From the NCBI RefSeq assembly GCF_000805675.1, contig NZ_JSEF01000006.1, forward strand, positions 339,232 to 403,231: DNA of 64,000 nt, in the 5' to 3' direction. This document shows positions 42,429 through 51,941 of this stretch, piece after piece. A model generated the notes under the pieces. The model was not told the origin of the DNA. It made no database searches and worked only from the letters and a program-made list of their open reading frames with translations. Both the position numbers and the translations under genes were made by a program. The number at the start of each line of letters is the position of its first letter. The stretch's first letter is position 1. Source of the DNA: Corynebacterium minutissimum (GTDB lineage: Bacteria > Actinomycetota > Actinomycetes > Mycobacteriales > Mycobacteriaceae).

Positions 42429-43634
42429 ATGCAGGAGAAACGACAACGTCTGATCGTCCCTGACTTAGCGCGCGGTACGGCTCTATTGGGGATTGCCATG
42501 GCGAACGCCGTGCAAAGCTGGATTGTGAACGAGTGGTCCGTGGGGCCAAGCTCCTCCGTGGGCGGTGTGCGTCCCGATAGCACCTTCGACGTCGTGGCTG
42601 CAGTGTTCACCGGCATGTTTGTGCGTGTGCGTGGACTGCCCATGTTTTGCATGCTGGCGGGATTCGGCATTGGTCTTATTACGGCCAGCCTGCATCGCAA
42701 GGGCTACACCGATAAGGAATCCCGCCGCGTGCTCATCCGCCGCTACGGCTTGTTGGCAGTGTTTGGTCTGGCACATGGCTTCCTGCTGTTCAATCAAGAC
42801 ATCATGCTGGTCTATGGCCTCATGGCCCTCGCAATGGCCTGGTGCTTGACGCTCTCGACACGTACGCTTCGGCGCATCGCCTACTGGTTCTTCGGCGGCT
42901 ATGCGGTTTTCGCCGGTTCGGGTGCGGTGGCTGCTTACTTTGGCTACTTGAATCTTCTGCCCAGTTCGCGGCCGATGACCAGGGAGCTTGTCACCTTCGG
43001 TGATTTCTTCGCCCGCAACGTGCGCGGTGAGGTCGCTGCTTTGGGACAGATCCCCTTGATGTTTTTTGGGCTGACCGGTGTTTTCCTCATCGGGTACATC
43101 TGGGCGCGGGAGGGCGTGCTGGCCAGCGTTTCTGCGCACCGTCGCACCCTAGTCACCTGGGTTGTCATTGCAGGCGTGATCATCGTCTTTATTGGGCTGC
43201 CGTGGGGTCTTGCGGCTGCTGGTGTCGTGCCATCCGAACTGGAACCGGTCTTCCTCATGCTGAACCAAGCCTTCGGCTTTCTCACTGGTCCGGGCATTCT
43301 GGCTGTACTGGCACTGCTCACGGAGAACCTCAACAACCGTGTTCCCAGGTGGGCCTATGCTTTCGTGGCTCTGGGCAAGCGTTCAATGTCGGGCTACATT
43401 GCGCAGTCGATCTTTTTCATTGTCCTGGTTACCCCAGCTGGTTTAGGGCTAGGTGCGGATGCCTCGGTGAGTGGCAAGCTCGGAATCGGTCTGCTGGTCT
43501 TTGTCCTGACGCTGCTTCTTGCCGCTTTGCTTGAGGCTTGGGGCAAACCCGGCCCATTCGAGTGGGCACATCGCCGGCTAGCATACGGTCCAACGGGCCG
43601 CATCGAGCCTAAATCAGCACTTACAACGGCCTGA
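42429..43634 (+). CDS. DUF418 family membrane protein
   Basis: Protein of 401 aa with 9-10 transmembrane helices. The start RLIVPDLARGTALLGIAMANAV (about 7-28) and the C-terminal SMSGYIAQSIFF...GPFEWAHRRLAYG are the signatures of DUF418 proteins (YeiB type), related to membrane acyltransferase-like folds. Function unknown. TAAAAT (42416-42421) lies 7 nt before the ATG. Divergent from the DUF1990 gene with 59 bp between them. Confidence 0.85.
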   Translation: MQEKRQRLIVPDLARGTALLGIAMANAVQSWIVNEWSVGPSSSVGGVRPDSTFDVVAAVFTGMFVRVRGLPMFCMLAGFGIGLITASLHRKGYTDKESRRVLIRRYGLLAVFGLAHGFLLFNQDIMLVYGLMALAMAWCLTLSTRTLRRIAYWFFGGYAVFAGSGAVAAYFGYLNLLPSSRPMTRELVTFGDFFARNVRGEVAALGQIPLMFFGLTGVFLIGYIWAREGVLASVSAHRRTLVTWVVIAGVIIVFIGLPWGLAAAGVVPSELEPVFLMLNQAFGFLTGPGILAVLALLTENLNNRVPRWAYAFVALGKRSMSGYIAQSIFFIVLVTPAGLGLGADASVSGKLGIGLLVFVLTLLLAALLEAWGKPGPFEWAHRRLAYGPTGRIEPKSALTTA

Positions 43635-43641
43635 CGATGGT

Positions 43642-43950
43642 TTAAGCGGCTGATTCCTCATGCAAGAGCCAGCCGCAGAGCTCCTTTTGGGCGCGGTCGA
43701 CGCCTCCGGCGTAGCTTTCCTCGAGCTCCAGCTTGACGTTATCAAAAATGCGCTCTGAAATGAGCTCCGCGCGTTCTCTGCTCAGCTTCCCCCGCAGCTC
43801 ATCGAGGGGAACCTTGAGCTCTGTATACGGGCTAGGACGGAAGTACCAGGATCGCATGTCCTGGGAGTAGACCACGATGATGGTCTTCGTCATGTGCGAT
43901 TCCAGCACTACGTTCCCAAAGACCAGCGATGTCAGCTTCTTGGATTCCAT
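43642..43950 (-). CDS. Hypothetical protein, 102 aa
   Basis: Small soluble protein starting MESKKLTSLVFGNVVLESHM with an N-terminal beta strand region and a charged helical C-terminal half (PLDELRGKLSRERAELISERIFDNV). I do not recognise the family. TACACT on this strand (plus 43958-43963) ends 7 nt before the ATG. It lies 8 nt from the end of the convergent DUF418 gene. Confidence 0.55.
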   Translation of the reverse strand: MESKKLTSLVFGNVVLESHMTKTIIVVYSQDMRSWYFRPSPYTELKVPLDELRGKLSRERAELISERIFDNVKLELEESYAGGVDRAQKELCGWLLHEESAA

Positions 43951-44000
43951 GGTCGCGAGTGTAGACCTCTGACACCGGTTTCGTTGTGCTGGAAAGAGAA

Positions 44001-44028
44001 AAGACCCAGAACTAGAACGTTCTGGGTC
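44001..44028 (-). terminator. Terminator after the 44046-44612 gene
   Basis: GACCCAGAAC (44003-44012) pairs with GTTCTGGGTC (44019-44028); on the minus strand it is followed by a T-rich tail (TTTTCTCTTT). Confidence 0.8.
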
Positions 44029-44045
44029 ACTGGGAAATATATTGT

Positions 44046-44612
44046 TTAGCGGTGGAGGCGTGCGTTAAAGATGGCAAGACCAGGGCCGTGGATTGGCTCC
44101 ACCTCAACAAGCACTTTGTCCAGCCCGCTGATGTTGATGGGGCCGGAGTTAACTACCTGACCGGGCTTAACAACGTAAGACTTCGCGTACTCTGCACGGT
44201 TCTTGCCGAGGTAGACCTTCACGACGGCAGAGTCGATGCCTTCCCTGCGCTTGATGTTCTCATCCCAAGCAAGGCTAAAGGTCAGGGTGTTGTACTTGCC
44301 ATTCAGATCGCCTCGTCCGACGTACGCTTCACTGTCCGATGTGGTGCGGGTACGGACCATGGTGTCGGAAATGGTTTGGCCATTGACCGTAATGCTGTTG
44401 ACGTAGTCCATGTTCAGCAGGTACTGGCTCGAGTTTGGCTGAATAAGGTTCTCACTTGTCACCGATGGGCGCGGGGCTGGCTGGGTCGCGTTGCCGGGGT
44501 TAGGATTCGAGCTGCCAGCACCGTTAACGGCACCGGCGATGATGGCGATGATGGTGATAATGGCACCAATAATCTGCGGCAGGGTTTGCTCAAGCCTGTA
44601 AAGATGAATCAT
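44046..44612 (-). CDS. Membrane-anchored protein with NPCBM-like domain
   Basis: Protein of 188 aa. It begins MIHLYRLEQTL with CAAGGAGC upstream; a hydrophobic segment (IIGAIITIIAIIAGAV, about 13-28) follows, then a Pro/Asn-rich linker and a beta-rich domain (about 60-188). Features such as DLNGKYNTLTFSLAWDE, DSAVVKVYLGKN and ISGLDKVLVEVEP recall NPCBM carbohydrate-binding-like domains. The domain call is by pattern only; the role could be cell-envelope binding. A terminator follows immediately. Confidence 0.55.
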   Translation of the reverse strand: MIHLYRLEQTLPQIIGAIITIIAIIAGAVNGAGSSNPNPGNATQPAPRPSVTSENLIQPNSSQYLLNMDYVNSITVNGQTISDTMVRTRTTSDSEAYVGRGDLNGKYNTLTFSLAWDENIKRREGIDSAVVKVYLGKNRAEYAKSYVVKPGQVVNSGPINISGLDKVLVEVEPIHGPGLAIFNARLHR

Positions 44613-44797
44613 GAGAGCTCCTTGAGAGAGAAGAGAATCGCCAGTATGTGGCAGATTTATAATGCCTCCTGTGTGTCCACTGTGCAATAGCTGTCAGGGA
44701 TTAGGTGTGAAGAGTGTTGCAGGAGGTGCAGGGGTGCGCTCAAGTGGTGGCCAGTTAAGCGAAAAGGCCTATTTTCTCGTGCCCCCGGGGGTGGGGT

Positions 44798-45502
44798 TCA
44801 GGCAGGGGTGACGGGTTGGACGGAGAGGTAGTTTGCCTCGCCAGCGCAGCCCTGGAGGCCTTCGACGCGGATGAAGGCACTGGCGGTTTCGCCTGGTGGG
44901 TACACGCGGAGACCATCGGCGGGTTGTCGCTGGCAGGTGGCGGGATCTATCACGTCGACGACGGTCATCTTGAGGCCCGCACGGGCAGATTTGCCGGGCT
45001 CGAGGGTTACTGTCGCACTGGGGAGGCCGGTTTCGCGCTCAGCGGCTGCGCCTAGCTGCGTGCCGTCGTCGTTCGTCACTGCGGACACACCGGGAAATCC
45101 GGTGAGAGTGCACGGAGCGTTGGAGGTGTTGGTGAAGACGATATCAGCCAAGCGAGAACCGGCTGCGCCCTGCTCATTGTTGAGGCTGATATCGAGCTGC
45201 GCTGTGGCGCAGGCACCGTCCTCGGTGCTGGCTGGAACTGTTTCAGCTGTGTCCTCCTGCGTCGCCTTAGACGACGAAGCATCCGACGCAGGACTGTCTG
45301 CTGACGCAAGCGGTGTGGACACGGCATCAGTGTCATCGGAAGCCTGCGGAGTGGCGTGGCTTTCGGGGCTCGGGGAGAGGGAAACGGGGGCGGGGGAGAC
45401 GTCGGAAAGCGTGGCGTCCGTGCTGTCATCGCTGCTGCAGCCGGTCAACACGAGGGCAAGGGAACCGGCGGCGAGAACGGGGAGTAGTCGCTGCGTAGTC
45501 AT
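44798..45502 (-). CDS. Lipoprotein with DUF4232-type domain
   Basis: Protein of 234 aa starting MTTQRLLPVLAAG, lipobox LTGC (Cys22). A Ser/Thr/Ala-rich linker of about 80 residues precedes a DUF4232 domain: TAQLDISLNNEQGAAGSRL, FTNTSNAPCTLTGFPGV, and AGLKMTVVDVIDPATCQ. Four Cys in the domain probably form disulfides. TAGACT on this strand (plus 45510-45515) lies 7 nt upstream of the ATG. Function unknown; surface exposure inferred. Confidence 0.75.
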   Translation of the reverse strand: MTTQRLLPVLAAGSLALVLTGCSSDDSTDATLSDVSPAPVSLSPSPESHATPQASDDTDAVSTPLASADSPASDASSSKATQEDTAETVPASTEDGACATAQLDISLNNEQGAAGSRLADIVFTNTSNAPCTLTGFPGVSAVTNDDGTQLGAAAERETGLPSATVTLEPGKSARAGLKMTVVDVIDPATCQRQPADGLRVYPPGETASAFIRVEGLQGCAGEANYLSVQPVTPA

Positions 45503-45527
45503 GGGGTGGAGTCTAGGGTTTAGGAGG

Positions 45528-45956
45528 TTAGAGATCCTGCAAGGCGGGGAATACTCTCTCCTTGAGTAATGGGGCGATATCGACATCCGGAGCGGCGGGA
45601 TCGACCCATGCTAGCTCGGCAATCTCTTTGTCGGGGTGCGCAACAGAGATTTCTTCTTCGTAGACATACACGTGCGCGTGGATAGTTTGTGGGGCGTCGT
45701 TGGCGGCTGGGGAGATATAGGTGGCAAGCCGGCGCAGCTTGGACATATCGACCACCGCGCGTATGGCTTCGTGGGCGATGAGCTGGGCCGCGCGGGCGGG
45801 ATTGAGGGTGCTGTCAATGGAGCCGAAAGGCAGGACGAATTCTGGGGTGGACGTAGCGCGAATGACAAGAACTCGGCCGTGAGTATCACGCAGGACAATG
45901 GCGACAATTTCCGAAATGTCTGCAGCTGATGATGGCGAGGTGGGGTTCTCAGACAT
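45528..45956 (-). CDS. Nudix-fold protein with degenerate Nudix box
   Basis: Protein of 142 aa with Nudix-fold strands (SEIVAIVLRDTHGRVLVIRA, FVLPFGSID, EIAELAWVD). In place of the metal-binding Gx5Ex5[UA]xREx2EExGU box it reads GSIDSTLNPARAAQLIAHEA followed by IRAVVD. The REUxEE acidic core is missing. It is probably not a classical pyrophosphohydrolase. It might act as a binding or regulatory module or a transcriptional sensor. TACAAT lies 6 nt before the ATG. Confidence 0.7.
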   Translation of the reverse strand: MSENPTSPSSAADISEIVAIVLRDTHGRVLVIRATSTPEFVLPFGSIDSTLNPARAAQLIAHEAIRAVVDMSKLRRLATYISPAANDAPQTIHAHVYVYEEEISVAHPDKEIAELAWVDPAAPDVDIAPLLKERVFPALQDL

Positions 45957-46144
45957 ACCTCCATTGTAGGTCTGGGCGGGGGTAGGGGACTGTGGTGAAA
46001 GAAAAGAGGGGGCACCCGAAAGCTGTCAGTAATGTAACGGGTTGGACACAGTCCCACGCGGTTGAAACACACGCCACAGTGGACGTGCCATCATGGGTAG
46101 GTCTTATAGACCAATACGAGAAGAAGTGAAAGAGGAATTGCGTA

Positions 46145-47335
46145 ATGCGAAGAATCCCGCACCTTAAGAAAGTCCTTGTGGGCTCGGCTTTCGCAGGTGC
46201 GTTTTTCCTGGGCAACCCGGCGGCCGGCGCCCAGGAACTTCCCACCATCCCGGAGCTAGATTCGGCGGGCATCGTGGACCAGGTGCGAGCGGATTTGGCG
46301 TCTGTGGGTATTGAGACCAAGCCGGTGGACGCCGAGCTTACCGACGCCATCGATACCGCCGTCAACGGTGCCGCCGCTCAAGCAGCACAAGACGCTTCCG
46401 CCGCAGCGGCGTCCGCGGCGGACTCTCCAGTAGCACGCCAGGTTGCGGACCAAGCACAGATGCCGGCTTTCCCGGAGGCTCCTGCCTACACCGGTGCTGA
46501 TGCCATCACGGGCGACCCGCTGACCAACCCGGAGCCGATTGGGCTGCTGCAGGAGGCTACGCAGCCGGACTTCGTGCCGAAGGGCACGGATCCGAACTAC
46601 GTGTGGAAGAACGACTCGTTCTCCAAACTAGCTGCAGGCAAGCCGCAGGCAGATTACGTGCTGCACCGTGTACCTGGTTCCTTCTACGATGCACCGCAGA
46701 TACCCGAGGAATCCAACACTGCGATGACCGAGGGTAAGTCCCTCTACGGCCCGGGCACTCCGCTGTATATCAGCGAGGACACGATGTGCACGCTGACTGC
46801 AGCAGGTACCGATGCCCAAGGCCGCAAGGTTGGCATCACCGCTGGCCACTGCGGCAACGTGGGTGATCCTGTGTCGTCGGCGGACTCCTGGCAGGTTGGC
46901 CCTACCGGCACCCTGGTGACTAAGAACACCTACCTGGACTACTCGGTTATTGAGTTTGGTTCCAAGGCTGAGGTAACCCGCAGCTACAACGGCGTGACCG
47001 CCTACGGTGTCGGCGGCGCGGCACAGCCGGGTGAGGTTGCCTGCAAGCGTGGCGTCGCCACTGGTACCACCTGCGGTATGACCTTCCAGCACGGCAAGGA
47101 GATCTCCGTGAACCAGGTCTGCGCCATGGTGGGTGACTCCGGTGCACCAGTTTTCCGTGATGGTCGCATCGTCGGTTCCGTCTCCCGTGGACTGTTCCCA
47201 GGACTGCCGTCCTGCCGTACTCCGTGGCAAGGAGCGCTGCACAACCCGACGGTCGTCTCCAACACCGATGCCATTGTTGCGGATCTGAACCGCCGCGGTG
47301 AGGTGGGTTCTGGATTCACGCTTCCGGAGAACTAG
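46145..47335 (+). CDS. Secreted trypsin-like (S1) serine protease
   Basis: Protein of 396 aa. A signal peptide (KKVLVGSAFAGAFFLGNPAAGAQ) is followed by an Ala-rich helical pro-region (about 30-120) and a chymotrypsin-fold domain. The catalytic triad is visible: His in ITAGHCGN (about 232), Asp in YLDYSVIEF (about 265) and Ser in GDSGAP (about 332). Cysteines pair around the motifs (CGMTF...QVC). AGAGGAA precedes the ATG, and TATAGA about 40 nt upstream is a likely -10 element. A perfect terminator follows. The substrate is unknown. Confidence 0.9.
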   Translation: MRRIPHLKKVLVGSAFAGAFFLGNPAAGAQELPTIPELDSAGIVDQVRADLASVGIETKPVDAELTDAIDTAVNGAAAQAAQDASAAAASAADSPVARQVADQAQMPAFPEAPAYTGADAITGDPLTNPEPIGLLQEATQPDFVPKGTDPNYVWKNDSFSKLAAGKPQADYVLHRVPGSFYDAPQIPEESNTAMTEGKSLYGPGTPLYISEDTMCTLTAAGTDAQGRKVGITAGHCGNVGDPVSSADSWQVGPTGTLVTKNTYLDYSVIEFGSKAEVTRSYNGVTAYGVGGAAQPGEVACKRGVATGTTCGMTFQHGKEISVNQVCAMVGDSGAPVFRDGRIVGSVSRGLFPGLPSCRTPWQGALHNPTVVSNTDAIVADLNRRGEVGSGFTLPEN

Positions 47336-47350
47336 AAGTACGTTTCTAAC

Positions 47351-47393
47351 AAATAAGGCCCCAGATCTTTAAAGATCTGGGGCCTTATTTGAT
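47351..47393. terminator. Perfect 40-nt palindromic terminator
   Basis: AAATAAGGCCCCAGATCTTT pairs with its exact complement AAAGATCTGGGGCCTTATTT (47351-47390). It ends the protease gene. Confidence 0.9.
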
Positions 47394-47433
47394 CGAAGTG
47401 ACCCTATCGAAGTGACCCCATCGAAGTGACCTA
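47392..47433. repeat. Triple tandem 14-mer
   Basis: ATCGAAGTGACCCT (47392-47405), ATCGAAGTGACCCC (47406-47419) and ATCGAAGTGACCTA (47420-47433) abut directly after the terminator and before the hisN stop. Confidence 0.85.
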
Positions 47434-47491
47434 CGCGGCGCGGCTCGCAGGGGAGCGAAGCCGGCGTGTGGCGTTGGGGCGCCACGCGGGG

Positions 47492-48265
47492 TTAGGAGAG
47501 GGCGGTGAGGGCGGCCTCGTGCAGAGTGCCGTTGGTGACCAGTGCCGAGCCGCCGTGGGGGCCGTCTTCACCGCGGACGTTGGTGAAGCGGCCACCGGCC
47601 TCGGTGACAAGGAGAGCCGGAGCTGCTAAATCCCAGAGGGAAACCTCAGGCTCGGCGGCGATGTCGACTGCACCTTCGGCTACCAGGCAGTAGTTCCAGA
47701 AGTCACCGTAGCCGCGCAGGCGCCAGACCTTGTCGGTCAGGGAAATGAAGGTGTCGCGGTGAAGCCCCCACCCGGCCAGGGAGCTCATGGCCAAGGAAGC
47801 ATCCTCAAGATTGGCCACCTCGGAGACGCGCAGACGTTTCGGCTCGCCGCCGAAAACGCGATAGGCGCCGCCGCCCTTGGCGGCGTACCAGCGACGTCGT
47901 AAAGCAGGAGCGGAGATGACGGAGACGACGGGTTCGCCGTCTTCCAGAAGAGCGATAAGCGTGGCCCAGACAGGGACGCCACGCACGAAGTTCTTGGTTC
48001 CGTCGATAGGGTCGATGACCCACTGGCGGCCCTCGTAGCAGGCTTCGCCGCCGAACTCTTCGCCCAAGACTTCATCGCGCGGGCGGGAACGCTTGAGTGC
48101 TTCACGGATGGCCTTTTCGCAGGCTAAGTCCGCATCCGAGACCGGAGTCATGTCCGGCTTTTCCTTCACGGAAAGGTCGGCAGCCTCAAAGCGGTGCATG
48201 GTGACAGCATCCGCATGGCCCGCCATTTCCAAGGCCAGGCCGAGGTCTTCTTTGTACTTACCCAC
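47492..48265 (-). CDS. hisN: Histidinol-phosphatase HisN (inositol monophosphatase fold)
   Basis: Protein of 257 aa. Metal sites GEEFGG and [19 protein letters not shown] are typical; the IMPase C-terminal motif ([27 protein letters not shown]) is also present. In corynebacteria this IMPase-type enzyme does the histidinol-phosphate dephosphorylation in histidine synthesis. It overlaps the next upstream gene by 8 nt and is therefore cotranscribed with it. Confidence 0.88.
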   Translation of the reverse strand: MGKYKEDLGLALEMAGHADAVTMHRFEAADLSVKEKPDMTPVSDADLACEKAIREALKRSRPRDEVLGEEFGGEACYEGRQWVIDPIDGTKNFVRGVPVWATLIALLEDGEPVVSVISAPALRRRWYAAKGGGAYRVFGGEPKRLRVSEVANLEDASLAMSSLAGWGLHRDTFISLTDKVWRLRGYGDFWNYCLVAEGAVDIAAEPEVSLWDLAAPALLVTEAGGRFTNVRGEDGPHGGSALVTNGTLHEAALTALS

Positions 48266-49085
48266 GGAGCCATTCCTCCATCTGATCGACTACCTGTTTA
48301 TTACCCGCGATACACCATTCCACACCGCCGGCTTCAACTTTGCGTGCCGCGCCGCCGGCGGCGATGACCAGCGCCTGGCCTGGATACCAATCCCAGTCCT
48401 TCACAGAATGCTGCATCCAAGCGCCCCACGTGCCATCGGCCACAGAGGAAAGATCCACAGACCCAGCGCCGAGCATGCGCACGGTGGCGAAGTGTGGGGC
48501 GACCTTTTCCCACGCTGCGGAAATCTTGGGATCGGTGATGCAGGAAGGATGGAGGTAGGTCGACAGGCACAGGTCTTCCGCGGGGGCATCGGCCAGCGGG
48601 GTGACCTCCTTGCTGTCCAAGGTGGTGGGGAAGTCACGGCCACCGAACCAGGTGTAGCCCATGGCGGGGCGGTGGACGGCGCCAAGGATGACCCCGTTGG
48701 CGTCGGTAAGCGCAAGTGCGGAGCACCAGTAGTCGAAACCGGAGGCAAAGTTGTAGGTGCCGTCGACGGGATCGATGACCCAGGTGCGGCCGGACTTCGA
48801 CTCACGGTTGGCGCCTTCTTCGCCCACGATGCCGTCCTCGCCGCGCAGGGCCTCAAGTACTCCGGCGACGAAGCGCTCGGCGGCGAAATCGGCATTGGTG
48901 ACGACATCCGCGCGGTCAGTCTTTTGGGATACATCTACGCCCTGCTCGCGCAGGCGCCAGGCCAGGCGGCCGGCGTTGTAGACAAGCGCCTGGGCAAGGT
49001 GGGCATCGGTATCGTCCGCGTGGGCGACGATGAAGGTCTTGATGATGGCATCGATCATCTCGGTGAGGCTTGGCTGGTCACTCAT
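48258..49085 (-). CDS. Inositol monophosphatase family protein
   Basis: Protein of 275 aa with [31 protein letters not shown] and an IMPase C-terminal domain ([20 protein letters not shown]), the same family as HisN but less canonical (EG instead of EF at the first metal site, and DWYPGQ instead of the WDxAAG motif). An impA/cysQ-type gene stands beside hisN in corynebacteria. GACAAT lies 7 nt before the ATG. Substrate unassigned (inositol-1-phosphate or PAP are options). Confidence 0.83.
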   Translation of the reverse strand: MSDQPSLTEMIDAIIKTFIVAHADDTDAHLAQALVYNAGRLAWRLREQGVDVSQKTDRADVVTNADFAAERFVAGVLEALRGEDGIVGEEGANRESKSGRTWVIDPVDGTYNFASGFDYWCSALALTDANGVILGAVHRPAMGYTWFGGRDFPTTLDSKEVTPLADAPAEDLCLSTYLHPSCITDPKISAAWEKVAPHFATVRMLGAGSVDLSSVADGTWGAWMQHSVKDWDWYPGQALVIAAGGAARKVEAGGVEWCIAGNKQVVDQMEEWLRG

Positions 49086-49154
49086 GCCGCCTATTGTCGC
49101 GCTAAATGCGGCCGATGGCTAATCAGGGAGTGAGAATAAGTAAAGTAGGGGGCT

Positions 49155-50261
49155 ATGCGTCCGGAACAAACAGCACGACTTGAGGAACTCAGCGCCACCT
49201 TGACCTCGATTGAGAAGGTCATGGACCCGGAGGCGGTGTCCGAGCGCGTGCGCGAGCTCGAGGCTCAAGCGGGGGATCCGTCGCTGTGGGACGACCCCGG
49301 CCATGCCCAGAAGGTGACCTCAGCCCTTTCGGCGGAACAGGCGAAGCTGCGCAAGCTGACCTCCCTGCGAGGAAGAATCGAGGATCTACCCGTCATGGCT
49401 GAGCTGGCGGAAGAAGAAGGCGATGAGGCCTCCCAGGAGTTGGTGGATACCGAGCTGAAGGAGCTGGGCGCCGCCATCGAATCACTCGAGATCACCACCA
49501 TGCTCTCCGGCGAGTATGACGAGCGCGAGGCTGTCATCAACATTCGCTCCGGCGCCGGTGGCGTCGATGCCGCGGACTGGGCGGAAATGCTCATGCGCAT
49601 GTACACCCGCTGGGCGGAGAAGAACGGCCACAAGGTGGATGTCTACGACATCTCCTATGCCGAGGAAGCCGGCATCAAGTCCGCCACCTTCGTTGTCCAC
49701 GGTGAATACATGTACGGCCAGCTCTCCGTGGAACAGGGCGCGCACCGCCTCGTGCGCATCTCGCCCTTTGATAACCAGGGGCGCCGCCAGACCTCGTTTG
49801 CTGAGGTGGAGGTTCTTCCGGTGGTGGAGCAGACCGACTCCATCGAGGTGCCGGATTCGGAGGTGCGCGTGGATGTCTACCGCTCGTCGGGACCGGGTGG
49901 GCAGTCGGTGAACACCACGGACTCGGCAGTGCGCCTGACGCACATTCCGACCGGAATCGTGGTGACGTGTCAGAACGAGAAGTCCCAGATCCAAAACAAA
50001 GCTTCTGCTATGCGCGTGCTGCAGGCGAAGCTGCTGGAGCGCAAGCGCCAGGAGGAGCGCGCGGAGCTCGATGCGCTGGGCGCGGGCGGCAATGCGTCCT
50101 GGGGAAACCAGATGCGCTCCTACGTTCTGCACCCCTATCAGATGGTCAAGGATCTGCGCACAAACTTTGAGGTCGGTGACCCGTCCAAGGTGCTGGATGG
50201 CGATATTGACGGCTTCTTGGAGGCGGGCATTCGGTGGCGCATGGAGGGCAACGAGGCCTAG
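49155..50261 (+). CDS. prfB: Peptide chain release factor 2
   Basis: Protein of 368 aa that recognises UGA/UAA and releases peptides. SPF stop-codon tripeptide in RISPFDNQG (about 204) and the GGQ motif in [18 protein letters not shown] (about 240) are present. The reading frame is continuous from the ATG; there is no in-frame UGA near codon 26, so the programmed frameshift of E. coli prfB is absent, as usual in actinobacteria. TAAAGT lies 8 nt upstream of the ATG. ftsE follows. Confidence 0.95.
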   Translation: MRPEQTARLEELSATLTSIEKVMDPEAVSERVRELEAQAGDPSLWDDPGHAQKVTSALSAEQAKLRKLTSLRGRIEDLPVMAELAEEEGDEASQELVDTELKELGAAIESLEITTMLSGEYDEREAVINIRSGAGGVDAADWAEMLMRMYTRWAEKNGHKVDVYDISYAEEAGIKSATFVVHGEYMYGQLSVEQGAHRLVRISPFDNQGRRQTSFAEVEVLPVVEQTDSIEVPDSEVRVDVYRSSGPGGQSVNTTDSAVRLTHIPTGIVVTCQNEKSQIQNKASAMRVLQAKLLERKRQEERAELDALGAGGNASWGNQMRSYVLHPYQMVKDLRTNFEVGDPSKVLDGDIDGFLEAGIRWRMEGNEA

Positions 50262-50294
50262 GCTTCAGTGACAATTGTTGCTACTGTTGCTTAA

Positions 50295-50984
50295 GTGATC
50301 ACTTTTGAGAATGTGTCCAAGGTCTACGCGACGTCAACCCGGCCCGCATTGGACAATGTGTCTTTTGACATAGACGACGGCGAATTCGTCTTCCTGATCG
50401 GTCCCTCGGGCTCGGGAAAGTCCACCTTTCTGCAGCTCATGGTACGCGAAACAAATGTGAGCTCCGGTGATATTTACTTCGGGGACTTCCACGTCAACGC
50501 GCTCAAGGGTCGCCAGATTAACCAGCTGCGCCAGTCCATCGGCTATGTCTTCCAAGATTTCCGTCTGCTGCCCAAGCTCAATGTCTACGACAACGTAGCG
50601 TTTGCTCTGCAGGTCATCGGCAAGAAGAAGTCGCGCATTGCGAAGCAGGTTCCGGAGGTCCTCGACATGGTGGGCCTCGGCGCCAAGCAGCACCGCATGC
50701 CGCACGAGCTTTCCGGCGGTGAACAGCAGCGCGTGGCCGTTGCGCGTGCCTTTGTGAACCGTCCCAAGCTGTTGCTTGCCGACGAACCCACGGGCAACCT
50801 CGATCCCGCTACTGCTGCGGAGATCATGGCCTTGCTGACGAAAATCAACCGCCGCGGAACCACCGTGGTGATGTCGACGCATAATGCGCGCGCGGTCAAC
50901 GACGCCCGCCAGCGCGTCATCGAGCTGCACAACGGCACGCTCGTGCGCGACGAAAAGAACGCGATGTACGGGGAGGCGCTCTAG
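50295..50984 (+). CDS. ftsE: Cell-division ABC ATPase FtsE
   Basis: Protein of 229 aa. Walker [10 protein letters not shown] (36-44), signature [14 protein letters not shown], Walker [13 protein letters not shown] and H-loop STHNARAV. With FtsX it couples ATP hydrolysis in the cytoplasm to peptidoglycan hydrolase activation outside. GTG start; TACTGT (50282-50287) ends 7 nt before it. ftsX begins directly after the stop codon. Confidence 0.94.
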   Translation: MITFENVSKVYATSTRPALDNVSFDIDDGEFVFLIGPSGSGKSTFLQLMVRETNVSSGDIYFGDFHVNALKGRQINQLRQSIGYVFQDFRLLPKLNVYDNVAFALQVIGKKKSRIAKQVPEVLDMVGLGAKQHRMPHELSGGEQQRVAVARAFVNRPKLLLADEPTGNLDPATAAEIMALLTKINRRGTTVVMSTHNARAVNDARQRVIELHNGTLVRDEKNAMYGEAL

Positions 50985-51887
50985 ATGAACTTAGGCTTTG
51001 TTTTTCGCGAGGCCTTTAAGGGGCTCGGCCGCAACATCACCATGACCATCGCCATGGTGATCACCACGGCAATTTCGGTGGCACTGGTGGTCGCTGGCGT
51101 GCTCGTGGCCCAGATGACCAAGGACACCAAGGATATCTACCTTGAGCAGGTAGAGGTCATGGTGCAGCTCAACGAGGACATCTCTGCTAACGACTCAGAG
51201 TGCAAGGACGCTGCCTGCGCTGGGTTGAAGAAAAAACTGGAGGCAGACGATGAGATTGAATCCGTGGGCTATCGCAGCCAGAAAGAATCCTATGAGCGCT
51301 TCGTTGAACTGTTCAAGGAAACTGACCCAGTCATGGTGGAGGAAACATCACCGGACGCGCTGCCCGCGGCTTTCCACGTACGCCTGAAGGACCCGACGGA
51401 CACCGCGCCTATCGACGCCATCGCGGATGACCCCGCCGTTACCGACGTCATCGACCAGCAGGAAGATGTGCGCAGCGCCGCAGGCAACCTGGACGCGATC
51501 CGCAATGCCACCTTTATCCTCGCCGGGGTGGTGGCGCTGGCGGCCATCATGCTCATCGCCAACATGGTGCAGATTGCCGCCTTCCAGCGCCAACGCGAAA
51601 CCGCCATCATGCGCATGGTGGGCGCATCGCGCTGGATCACACACGCCCCGTTCATCGTCGAGGCGCTCCTAGGTGCGCTTGGCGGCGTTATCTTCGCCGG
51701 GGCAGGCATCGTCTTGGGCAAGAACCTGGTCATTGACCCGGCACTCAAGGACCTGTATCAGAAGCAACTCTTGGCGCCCGTGACCTCGTCCGATGTGTGG
51801 ACGGTGCTGCCCCTCGTCGGCATTGTGGCGCTGGTTCTGGCGGCGCTCACGGCACAGGTCACTATGCGCGCCTACGTTCGGACCTAA
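50985..51887 (+). CDS. ftsX: Cell-division membrane protein FtsX
   Basis: Protein of 300 aa with four transmembrane helices (about 21-43, 176-196, 222-244, 272-292). A large extracellular loop (about 45-170), containing one Cys pair (ECKDAACAG), should bind the RipC-type hydrolase, and the FtsX permease core MIANMVQIAAFQRQRETAIMRM-type segment is present. Translated directly after ftsE. Confidence 0.93.
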   Translation: MNLGFVFREAFKGLGRNITMTIAMVITTAISVALVVAGVLVAQMTKDTKDIYLEQVEVMVQLNEDISANDSECKDAACAGLKKKLEADDEIESVGYRSQKESYERFVELFKETDPVMVEETSPDALPAAFHVRLKDPTDTAPIDAIADDPAVTDVIDQQEDVRSAAGNLDAIRNATFILAGVVALAAIMLIANMVQIAAFQRQRETAIMRMVGASRWITHAPFIVEALLGALGGVIFAGAGIVLGKNLVIDPALKDLYQKQLLAPVTSSDVWTVLPLVGIVALVLAALTAQVTMRAYVRT

Positions 51888-51941
51888 GCTCGCACACGCG
51901 ATGTGGTTTTTGCCTGGCTGTGGCGTAATATAGTCCGAACT

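Noticed and set aside
42370..42549. N-terminal extension of the DUF1990 protein
   Set aside because: It overlaps the divergent DUF418 gene and promoter; the family begins at the ATG at 42369.
49155..49260. Programmed frameshift in prfB
   Set aside because: The frame is continuous from ATG through the N-terminal domain, with no in-frame TGA.
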